Positions 45,561-54,618 of a stretch of 64,000 bases of DNA are shown piece by piece. Positions within the stretch are counted from its first letter, which is position 1. Every line of letters begins with the position of its first letter. A program made the position numbers and the translations under genes. The stretch is from Amanita rubescens (taxonomy: Eukaryota; Basidiomycota; Agaricomycetes; Agaricales; Amanitaceae), in NCBI GenBank assembly GCA_015039365.1, contig WION01000101.1:62001-126000 (forward strand), in the 5' to 3' direction. The notes under the pieces were generated by a model that saw only the letters and a program-made list of their open reading frames with translations, had not been told where the DNA came from and made no database searches.

Positions 45561-46479
45561 GACGTTGGGATTTGGATGTGGGTCCGGGTTGGAGTCGGGC
45601 CCAGGAACGGGAGGAAGAAACAAATGGGGCATAGATTCGCCCCGAGTATGCACGCGACGTCTACGAGTGAGTTGGCAGAAGTGAGCGTTTCCGAAGTTCT
45701 ATTTCCGTCGTCGTCGTCGTTTTTGTTTTCATTGCCGTCCCAATCCATCTTAGACTGATAAGGCACCCGAAGAGAATCTTCCATATCCATCCTAGCCCTC
45801 GTCAGCTTTTCCACCGTTTCCGTATCTCCTCGTTCCCTCGCCTGCTCTTCTTCCTCCTTTGGCTGAGCGATGAGACTAACCATAGCCTCAACCGCTTCGA
45901 CCCTCTGCACCTTTTCGGTTTCTCTCGTTTTCTTCGACGAGTTCCACGCGGGACGCTGGTGAGAGGATATCCCGTTCACAGCAATGTGACATGGTGTCCA
46001 TCCACCGAGTCCTAGTATTCGCTTTCGACGCTGGCGCGGTCGAAAGAAACGCTGTGGCCTACAGCGAGCTATATCTGGACCAAAGGGGATGAAGTGGGCA
46101 GGCGAGGAGGATCCGCCTAGATCATCCCTCCCTCATTCGAGCCTGAGCTTGCGCTCTGTTAAGCCGAATGGGTCGGAATCTCCCGGCGCCCAGGTAGAAT
46201 GCTTAGTAGCCTTGGGCAAAGTTTGATGCTGGGCGTGTGGGTGAAGTTGGGAGCGCTAAAAATGCTGAAGCTGAGTTTATCTTGACCACGTCTTCATCGA
46301 TGTAGGAGAGCACTGAGAGCGCAGGAGAAGAGGACTGTCGGTGGGCAACATGAATTTGTGGGTGATATCCAAGACGTGCCGGCGAATTCTAGGCTCCGGC
46401 GTTGGAGAGATCGAAGATGAAAGTTGGATGGAACATTGGTAGAGATTTAGAGACGGTTTAGTCAGGTGTTGTTTCGAAT

Positions 46480-47647
46480 AGACGCAAAAGAGGTGCGTGG
46501 TAGCGATCCACTTAATCACATCAGAAGGCCGTCGGTTCTTCTTCATCCTGGGCATTACTTTGAGTTTCCTTGGTCTGAGGGACGACTCTGCGTGTGATAA
46601 CGAGAAGGATGAGGAAGAAGAAGGTGAGGGGTTGTGCTTGGAAAATAGTTAGATATGTAAATATACTAACCACACAGGTTGATCGTTACTTACCGCTTTC
46701 CATTTCCTTTCTTTCAATTTGAGTTTTGTTGGGCTGAATGTGACGGCCGGAACGCATCCTATTGAGCCAAAACAGAGAGAGAGAGAGAGAGAGAGGTTAA
46801 GATGAGATATCGTCAAATCAAGTTGAACAACTGATCACTCACGCTTACCAGTTGCCAACTTGACCTCGGTTATAACAATATCCGGCACAACCTTACGCTT
46901 CTCAAGTGTCCTAGGCGTTTTCAGAGGCTTGGTGGCAGGCGAATGTGAGCATTGGGAGAGGGGGGCATCAGAGGGTTTATCGTGTTTCGTCCCAGATTTC
47001 GAAGCTGAAGCCGATATAGACTTTGAAACAGACTGAGAAGAGTTTGACCCGTCGCACGAACCCATGCCTGAAAGCGTAGATGACGAAGCGGGAGAAGCAT
47101 TGATGCCGGAGGTGGGCTTGACCGCGTGACACTGTGAGGCGGAGATGGTTCCAGCTCTGGACTGGGGATGGGTGGAGGGGACGCAGTGGGCGTTAATATG
47201 TGCGCTAAGTCTGGACCTGGTAATTCGGATACGGGTTTTGGAGAAGGTGAGGGTGTAAATATGTTGACAAGGTCTGGTCCGGTCCCAAGATTCTTGTCGA
47301 GTCGAGGTCGGGAGAGATCGAAGGGGTGAAAATGTGTGTAAGATCCGGTCCTAGTATATGATCTTGGTGGGAGTCAAGGACGGGAGAAGGCGAAGGCGTG
47401 AAAAGATGATTGACTTCGGGTCCCGCTACACCCTGATGCCCTTGCTCGACGTCTTGCTTTGATTGCACGGCTGGATCTGGCTCGCAATATGATGGGGGTT
47501 CAAATTCGGGTTCAGGTTCCATTTCCTCGTACTTAAATGCGGCGGGAGCGTATCGAAAGAAGCGAGTAACTCCTTTCTGTTCTTCACCGCGCGCGAAATT
47601 TTGGCAATCCCACCCGCTCGCGAAGTTGTCCCTCCATTTCTATTCAT
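46480..47647 (-). CDS. Hypothetical protein with repeated (I/L)LGPD...FTPS motif
   Basis: Starts MNRNGGTTSRAGGIAKISRA (47647). A second frame from about 47570 (RYAPAAFKYEEMEPEPEFE) continues with an acidic Pro-rich region where VNHLFTPSPSPVLDS and LTHIFTPSISPDLDS are tandem repeats. A Ser/Lys-rich exon (MGSCDGSNSSQSVSKSISAS ... KTPRTLEKRKVVPDIVITEV) splices (gtaagc...caatag, about 46849-46762; the intron holds a (GA)n microsatellite) to CVPAVTFSPTKLKLKERKWK, then (gtaagt) to a short hydrophobic exon (QPLTFFFLILLVITRRVVP) ending near 46490. The first two frames overlap out of register, so there is either a missed intron or a frameshift. Unknown family; the hydrophobic C-terminal exon could be a membrane anchor. 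Confidence 0.4.
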
Positions 47648-47713
47648 TTCTTATTTGTCTCCATTCTAATCGATCGACACATAGTAGTAACAGTCAGCGA
47701 ACATATATTATTA

Positions 47714-48016
47714 TTATAGAGACAAAACGCACACTTCACCTGCCATCCTAGCTAATTCCATCACATGCCTAGTACTAGTAAAGGTCCTTTTGTCAATATT
47801 GTAATAATCAAGACCCATCGCAAAACGTACAACTTGAAAGACACCTGGCTCTTCAAGAACAGCACATGCCCAACCAAAGCCACCAAAAAACCAGCAGCCA
47901 ATACATCCCGACACCACGTCCACGTCGAGTCTGACAGCATGTGCATTGTAGCCTGAGTGCTGAGAACGAATGCTAGCTGCCAAGTCTACGAGGGTGGGAG
48001 AGTGGATGTTGAACAT
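47714..48016 (-). CDS. Small hypothetical ORF or exon
   Basis: A 100-codon minus-strand frame beginning MFNIHSPTLVDLAASIRSQH, with a Gly/Cys/Trp-rich middle (GCIGCWFFGGFGWACAVLEE) and a charged end (TRHVMELARMAGEV) followed by a donor-like GTGA. It is the best frame in this stretch and may be an exon of a gene continuing downstream. No family recognised. Confidence 0.25.
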   Translation of the reverse strand: MFNIHSPTLVDLAASIRSQHSGYNAHAVRLDVDVVSGCIGCWFFGGFGWACAVLEEPGVFQVVRFAMGLDYYNIDKRTFTSTRHVMELARMAGEVCVLSL

Positions 48017-48260
48017 TGAAGGCCGGCGAAGAACTTGTAAAGGTCGTGAGCAGAATGGGTTGTAAGCGCTAGCTGATAGTCAGATTACTGCAGACATCAG
48101 ACAGGGTTATTCATCCCACATAGGATTGCAAAACCCTGTCTACTTGAACAACAGAGAATTCACCTCCATGAGGCTGCAAACTCCGCAACAAGGTCGTGGC
48201 AGGCTGTACGAGGATGTGTCACCGCCATGGGATGCCAGTTAGTGTGCGGTGGATTTGGTC

Positions 48261-49115
48261 GACCAAATTCGCATCGGCAAGTTTGCACCTGTTAATTTGC
48301 GCAAATTTGCACGTCTTGGGTTTGAGGCTGCGAATTTGGGCAAATTCGCAGGCAGCTCCAATACACTCAGGAACTGCTTCTTTGGATTGCAATTGTGGCC
48401 TTCGCGATCTCATCCAGTCTCAGGCTAACAACTCAAAATCTGGATCTAAGCATGCGGGTCTCACAAACCTTATCCGTCGAATTATCGGTTTTCAATGCTT
48501 GTTAACAAAGAATCTGCCAGAACGTGTATCTGTCGGCGTTCATTCTTCACCCTGGTGCATCTTTTTGGCAAATAAGGTTGATGCTTTGAAATTATTGAAA
48601 TACAATTTTAGATCATCGATCCTGAAGGGGGTAGCAGCTCTGAGTCAACCGAAGACTGGGTGGCTTCAGATAATTTAGACGATGAACATCTGGGCCCATT
48701 GAATCCAGATCCAACTTCATCAAAACACGATCAGCTTGGCTGGCTTGATGAAGGATTACCCCCAGATCCATCCCCAGACGCGCAAATCCATTCCTTACTG
48801 GAAGAAATCTCTGACATTGATCGTTACTTAGACATTCTTGCAGATGGCCCACTGTCTAATCTTACGCGGATGACTGATGAGGACATAGCCCACCCAGAGA
48901 AGCCCTCAAGGAAGAGCAATGCTACTGCATTGATGCCTCATGACGATGCATGGACGGCTTGGAAGTAAACTACGTATATACATTGTTATGATGAAGCCAA
49001 ATGCTAATTCGCAGTGAATTAGAAACTCACAATGCGAAATTGACCCTGACTTGCATGTTGATTTGCATTGAGCGAGTTTGCTAATTTGCACTGCGAATCT
49101 GATGCGAATTTGGTC
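48261..49115. mobile_element. 855-bp element with 15-bp terminal inverted repeats
   Basis: GACCAAATTCGCATC at the left (48261-48275) is the exact complement of GATGCGAATTTGGTC at the right (49101-49115). Sub-terminal sequence on both sides is full of AATTTGC and GCAAATT words. Inside is the plus-strand frame 48660-48968. No target-site duplication was found. Likely a non-autonomous DNA element that carries a gene fragment. Confidence 0.6.
48660..48968 (+). CDS. Acidic ORF inside the 855-bp element
   Basis: A 102-residue frame: DDEHLGPLNPDPTSSKHDQL, an acidic Pro/Asp-rich middle, LLEEISDIDRYLDILADGPL and a basic end (PEKPSRKSNATALMPHDDAW). Composition is protein-like rather than random. An upstream frame (48196-48678) overlaps it and could supply a first exon. 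It may be the N-terminal remnant of a transposase or a captured host exon. I cannot identify it. Confidence 0.35.
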   Translation: MASDNLDDEHLGPLNPDPTSSKHDQLGWLDEGLPPDPSPDAQIHSLLEEISDIDRYLDILADGPLSNLTRMTDEDIAHPEKPSRKSNATALMPHDDAWTAWK

Positions 49116-49412
49116 AGCTGGAGCCCGTGCGAGTTTCACAGGTGTTGTCGTGCGCAACAACCCAAATTAAAACTCAGCCCGGCTCACTCCGAATGCTTAC
49201 ACACGAACTCATAGCACTCGCTCATTATTACGTCTGGGAACGAGACTACATAACGTTTACAGCAATAGATTATTTTCTAAACCCTTAAGCGAGCGGAGTT
49301 GAAAAATTTGATTCCAAACCATAACCATCATTTGAGATATACCTAGATACCAGATGTTGATCATCGACTATCATTCCCATCATTCAGCAGATATCGAGAG
49401 ATCTCGTCATCA

Positions 49413-49935
49413 ATGGACAACAGAATTAGCTACACAGAGGGTCAATGGATTGGAAATGAATATCACGAGGAATTTTTCACCTGGCAAGCCATAGTTGAGT
49501 TGCAATGTCAGCGATCCGATGATGAGCGCAGGCAGGAGGCAATCGCCATAGCTGGACTCGTTGTGTATGGACTGGGAGAAGCCGAAAGGCTCCGTGCAGA
49601 GCGTCGCCGTGAGCGCCGGCTATATCTTGTACGGGATGATCTCCTCAAAACGTCGCGGGAAGGCGCCGTGGCAAAGCTCTCAATAGTAGCAAAAATGACC
49701 GGGCGTTCATTACTACAGTGGGCTTCGATGTTGCTACATTTGATTTCAAGATCCTCTCCTCCGGATTTGAGAAATGGTGGAATTCCATGCCCATCCCACA
49801 AGCTGATGCTCCATCGACAGCTGCACCACGCCTAGGTGATCTCTTGATGCTCGTGGCGCTTTGGGGCTTATATTACATCACCTGAACTCTACAATGCATG
49901 ACGTATCACTTTGTGAGATTTTCGCCCTCATTGCT
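49413..49935 (+). pseudogene. Decayed DDE (PIF/Harbinger-like) transposase, N-terminal part
   Basis: Starts MDNRISYTEGQWIGNEY and continues RAERRRERRLYLVRDDLL then, after a frame change near 49690, FITTVGFDVATFDFKILSSG, WNSMPIPQADAPSTAAPRLG and, after another shift near 49885, NSTMHDVSLCEIFALI. This order (RRxYLxRxDL, FITTxGFDVATF, W-P-PRL, STM-DVSLCEIF) is, as I recall, typical of the DDE transposases annotated in mushroom genomes near DDE_Tnp_4. The catalytic DDE domain is missing. At least two indels and an in-frame stop make it dead. It ends just before the Crypton-like gene. Confidence 0.6.
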
Positions 49936-50104
49936 GTAGACGTTATGGAGAGTCAGTCGTGAACTGCCCTACTTGTTTATTATGTAATGACTTCCTACTA
50001 TGTCACTATTCAAATTACGATAATTGTAGTAAGGTTTTTCCTGATTAGCGGATAAACAATATAGAAGATCTTCTGCCTTGAGTGACATCCTCTCTAGACG
50101 GTAG

Positions 50105-50146
50105 TTCCGAGGCCGAAGTGTAAATAAACGTAGGCTTCGGTCTTAT
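50105..50146 (+). repeat. Left module of the CCGAGGCC family
   Basis: TTCCGAGGCCGAAGTGTAAA ... GGCTTCGGTCTTATACCG. It sits 70 bases upstream of the start of the Crypton-like gene, between it and the dead DDE transposase. CCGAAG and CTTCGG can pair as a hairpin. No right module follows within 5 kb. Confidence 0.6.
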
Positions 50147-50216
50147 ACCGGGATGGGCATTTAAGAGCTGGTAAGTCCCTAGACCAGCCCACATTTGACA
50201 AGTCCATTATTTAACT

Positions 50217-51848
50217 ATGGTTTCCAGCATCTGTGATCCCGACATCATGTGTGGAGACGTCCAGGAGATTGAAATTATGGCAGACATGGAAGCTGAAGAA
50301 GAAAATGAGTTCAATGACTCGGATGACACATGGAAGAGCCTCAAACCATGTTCATCAGAGCTACCAGACGAAGATATCATGGCGAAAGTGGTCCAGGACA
50401 ATTCGGTGGAGGTTTCAAATGGCACCGACCGGGAATACAGAAGGTGCGACATAGCAAACAATTTATTTTCACGTGGCTCTCTTTACAAGCGGTCTAGACT
50501 CATGGAAAGCTTTGAAAAGTGGGCAGCAAAACATTTTCCGGCCGCTGCCCCTGGGACGCTTTTCGGCCCGAACCTTTCTCCCAGAACGCCAACTTGGATT
50601 TGTTTGTGGATCATGGACCAGTAAGTTATACTTATCTGATGAAAAAATATCAATTTTTTCAACCGATTGATCGATAGCTGTGATACCCTTAAGATAGATG
50701 GATTTCCTAAAGCCCCAGATGATTATCGTCGGAGTTACGCTTGGGCTATGAAGATGAGATCTTCCATGACCTACGGGTTTGGAAGACTCTGTGAACGTGG
50801 GAGGACCCATTGGTCTTCAGACGGCATCACTTGTGCAGGGAACCCTTCCATATCAAACTTGGTATCAAGGTACATGATTGCACTCAGGCGAAGAAAGGTA
50901 AATCCATCGTTCTCAATTTCCAATAGTTCACTCATGATTCAAAATTAGCGTCAAAATGGGGAGGATGTTCCGATGAGCTCCAGAGCTATAACAAGCCAAG
51001 ATATCAGGGAAATGTGGGAGTTCAATGAAAAGGTTTATGGGCAAGAAACCATAGCGGTACCTAATTCATCAGAGAAGCAATGGGGCAGAGAGAGAACAAG
51101 GCGCTTGGTTCACGCTATTATAACCTTGAGTTTTGTGTGCCTTTTGAGGGCTGATGAAGCGCTTAACCTTCGGATGGAGGATATTGACATACGCGGTCCA
51201 AAATGCTTATCGATAACTCTCCAGAAGAGAAAAACTAATCAATTTGGTGGTAAGACTATCAAATCATCGTTTACCAGTGAGCTCCAAGTCAGAATCTTAC
51301 ATCGTTTGGACTACTAGGCACAAAACCATTTGTCTTATGGCTGTTCCCAGAGAACGAAAGTCACATCTGCCCTATTCGGGCCCTTGCTCAATGGATCTCT
51401 TGTTCAGGAATTAATTCTGGCTATATTTTTCGTGGGATTAGGGTAACCAAGACCCTGGAAAAAGTCTTGAGTTCTCAGATTGTGAGTCTCCGTTATTTTC
51501 CACTCCTTTTACTTGGAAAGTCATTTACTGATGTTGTGTTAGACTTCGTCTGCATTCTTGGAATTCTTCAGAAACATGCTCATTGATATCGGAAAGGATC
51601 CTTCTGTATACGGTACACACAGCCTCAGGCGTGGAGGGTGCCAGTGGCTTTCTCGTGAAAAGCGGTGGCGGATTCCAAGAATTTGTGACTGGGGAGGCTG
51701 GTCTTCAGACCCAACAGGTCACCTCACCATTTTTCGGTATTTGCTAAGCTGGAACGATGACCCGCATGAGGCAAGGGAGGATTTTTTCAATCCTTCCAAG
51801 GTGCCAACAACCCACTGCCCTCATTGTGGAAGGGCCTGTTCTTGTTGA
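50217..51848 (+). mobile_element. Crypton-like tyrosine recombinase gene
   Basis: Five exons (50217-50620, 50678-50897, 50949-51249, 51318-51481, 51543-51848) with GT...AG introns of 51-68 bases give an uninterrupted 464-residue protein. The N-terminal 110 residues are acidic; next comes a helical core-binding-like region (FEKWAAKHFPAAAPGTLFGP, PTWICLWIMDHCDTLKIDG). The catalytic half has LLRADEALNLRMEDI (Arg275), LQKRKTNQFGG (Lys), THSLRRGGCQWLS (His389, Arg392), CDWGGWSS (Trp at the second His position) and FRYLLSWNDDP (Tyr429, the presumed nucleophile). R-K-HxxR-(H/W)-Y is the tyrosine-recombinase set used by Crypton elements to integrate circular DNA. The C terminus CPHCGRACSC could hold zinc. 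No terminal repeats were found, as expected for Cryptons. The reading frame suggests recent activity or domestication. Confidence 0.8.
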
Positions 51849-51859
51849 AACTTGATGGA

Positions 51860-52592
51860 GTTGAAATGGTGCTGCACCGCGCCGGGTACCAGTCGCAAAT
51901 GGCCTCAGGCAACCAAATTGAAATAGTAAATCAGGCATAAGCAAATTTTCAATTGTCTCTTCTCCAAAGGCTACTTTTCAGGTCTTTCTCTTTCAGCTCC
52001 TCTACTTTCCATACTTTTACTTTCACACTCGACGCTTTTGTTACTTTGTTTAAGTTTGAGATAACTGCTTTAACTACTTTCGGAAAATCTAGTTGAAAAT
52101 ATAACGAAGCGGCTAGTCCCATCGTACATGCACGCCGAGTAGCTGGCCCATTTCCGCCCGAGTACATAGATTATTGTCGTCATGCGGTGGTGAGGTGGAG
52201 TAGACGAAATAGCGGAGTTCACATGAGTCGGACACTGGAGTGGTTGTCATGTATAAGCAACTGAACCAAAAAGGCGGCGGAAGGTTCTACCATCTACAGG
52301 TCGGTTAGAGGGTGCGTGTGGAGCCTGCACATACTATGTAGTGGAGAAGGTGGGCGTGCGTAACGAAGGGCGCAGCCCTCTGGCGAGATTTAATATGGTG
52401 GGATCAATGCCGCCCTTTACCTTTCCCCTTCGCCTGTACGGGCCACGCTCGGCTCCCCGATAGGCATCAGTAGCGCGAACACCCGGAATAAAATGCCAGC
52501 CACTAATAAAAACACAGGCTTGGGATATTTGGCGACAGTCTCGCTATACGCTGATGCGGATGGAATCGGCTACGTTTAAATCCCATGTCAGC
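51860..52592. other. No gene seen
   Basis: Sequence between the Crypton-like gene and the truncated gene copy. A small lysine-rich minus frame (52167-51949) lacks any motif. Crypton element boundaries may fall here but cannot be set from sequence alone. Confidence 0.4.
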
Positions 52593-53401
52593 ATGTCTAA
52601 TTTCCCTATGCCCTTCCACGCATCTCGCTGGACACTGTATGATGATGTTGCTCGCAGGTGTGACGACATTATAGCTCGATATGAGCAAATTGCACTGGAA
52701 ACGGTTCGTCACCGTTGCTCATTTCCTCTATAACCTTTTCTCAAACTGCTGGCGGAATAGCGCCCAATCGAATGGGGATATTTCTCTATAACGGATTGAA
52801 GTCTGCGCGCACGGTCCCCATTACAACCAACGTTCGAGTGGTCGAAACATGAATAGCTACCTTCATCAAGCGAAATTGGTGCAAAGGAACATTGTCGACG
52901 TCGATGGCAAGTTAACTGCCCCGTGGCATGAATATGACAAATTGCGCACGGGCTCGGTGGTCCTCATGAGAATATCCTTGCGTACATACACGCCGACTGA
53001 CAAAAAAAGTTTCATTCCATCTTGGTTAACAGAACGACGACCGAAGTACTGACCACTTATAGTTATACAGAATCAAGGTCTTGTTGCCATCATACGATCC
53101 GATCGATGAACGCCCATTCGTGGTGTCATCGAGAACATTGCGCGCAGCGAAGAAGACAAAAAGGGCGACAGCGACAACGAGTTTGTTAAATCGTTCGCAC
53201 GGACCAGAAACAAGTTGGTGACTCTCAAGCGTCCAACGTAACGTGTTTCTTTCGTCTGATAAAAACTGTGGTCTTATACCATTGGTCAGACCCCCGCTGC
53301 TTCCTCAAGCAGCGCTCCACCCCCTCCCACCGTAAAACAGGCGAAAACGTCTAGCAGGAAAAGTGCCGACAAACAACTGATGGAAGAAATGAATTTGGAA
53401 C
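52593..53401 (+). pseudogene. Truncated second copy of the repeated-family gene
   Basis: The first exon (MSNFPMPFHASRWTLYDD) parallels 10361-10490. Exon 2 and the start of exon 3 are missing or replaced by unrelated sequence (52700-52850). From LHQAKLVQRNIVDVDGKLTA onward it is about 90 percent identical to copy 1, with small deletions (for example KLYQIYTD is reduced to a remnant). The tail ends MEEMNLE in register with copy 1. The shared hairpin module follows to 53530. The missing exon and frame losses mean no product of normal length. Confidence 0.75.
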
Positions 53402-53529
53402 GGCGTCGCTCTCCATTTGTTCTAGAATGCATTATGTGTAACTGTAAAAATAATGGTGTCGCTCACGTTCATTGAAGAAAAAAAGCGTTCGTGTTGCGGG
53501 TTTGCCGCGCAGGCGGGCGTAAAGCTTAA

Positions 53530-53680
53530 TCAACATCGTCTGCCGATGTGCCTCTTCCAACCACGTGGAACTCTTTACACCCATCCATGATCCCTCTACA
53601 CCCCACCAGTGCCTAATCTCGCCCACTGGCACCTCTTGCGACGACGCGGAATCCCTCTATGATGAGCCTTTACACCCCAC
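53530..53680 (-). repeat. Inverted copy of the 22.3-kb minisatellite, fused to the 3' module
   Basis: At 53530 the module GCGGGCGTAAAGCTTAAT, which continues into the 34-bp repeat after copy 1, instead switches to the reverse complement of 22340-22470 (CAACATCGTCTGCCGATGTG, then CTCTACACCCCACCAGTGCC). The junction is sharp. Confidence 0.75.
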
Positions 53681-53754
53681 TCTGAAGTGGGTGTGATTAA
53701 AATCGCTTACAATCGGACTGGCCAATTTTACTTTTAGCAATCACTGGGACCTTT

Positions 53755-54260
53755 TGTTGATATGATATTCACTCGTCACACGATACATCTCCAGCTCCTG
53801 ATGCTTCACCAAGTCGCGGACGGCACTCACGTCCACTCTCGGTTCCCTTCGTAGATGGCCTGAAAAGCTTGGCGAATCTTGCTGATGTGGCTTTAAGCAT
53901 TCCGAAACAACCTACTACCGCCACGTCATACGGCGAGGGTAAAACGAAAGCGACTGATGGCAAGAAGCCAGTCCGGGAGTACGAGATTGATCCAGACTCA
54001 ACGGCAGTAAGTCCCAGTTTGCCAAGGCTACCTTTGCTAACGAAAATGGCTCTTAGAGACTTGTTTGCTGTGGACCACCTTACAGACCCGAAAAACTCAG
54101 AAAAAACTGAGAAAGAATGAGAAAGTTGATGTCTCAAAGGCATGGAGGGCACTTGATAAGAATGCGAAGCGTGTACGTTAATTGTCTTTACTCAATCCAC
54201 TCTGCTTATCGACTAGTAGGAATATATCGGACAAAGTCAGCTATTGGAAGGGTATGTCTT
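53755..54260 (+). CDS. Possible small multi-exon gene
   Basis: A frame reading DGLKSLANLADVALSIPKQP ... KKPVREYEIDPDSTA ends at a good donor (gtaagt, about 54006); after an intron to cttag (about 54057) follows TRKTQKKLRKNEKVDVSKAW, RALDKNAKR and another donor (gtacgt, 54174). The basic helix looks like real protein, but start and end are not found. Unknown family; may be a fragment. Confidence 0.3.
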
Positions 54261-54307
54261 ATAAGCTTCTTCCTCCATTTGACTTAGTATCGACTTCAAT
54301 GATTGTG

Positions 54308-54442
54308 GCAGAGAGGACTAGGGGGAGCGGAGAGGAAGAGCGAGGGGGAGCAGTGGGGAGCAGAAAGGAGCAGAGGGGGAGCGGGGGGAGAATGGGGGGA
54401 GCAGAAGGAGTGGGAGAAGCAGAAGCGGAGCGGGGAGTGACG
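54308..54442 (+). repeat. 135-base polypurine tract, G-rich
   Basis: Almost only A and G on the plus strand, built from GGGGGAGCRGAGRG-like words with many runs of four to six Gs. It could form G-quadruplex or triplex structures. No gene crosses it that I can support. Confidence 0.85.
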
Positions 54443-54618
54443 ATGGACACGTTTTCAAGCAGTTTTCAGCAGATTGTACTTTTCTTCCATGCGCAATTTT
54501 AAATGACCTGGCGGATATATATTCCGATGACAGAAAAACAGATCAAAGAAGAAAATGACAACGTTGACCGCTTCCCTCTGCTCCAACCTGCTCCAACCGC
54601 AGATTTCTGAGAGTATAC

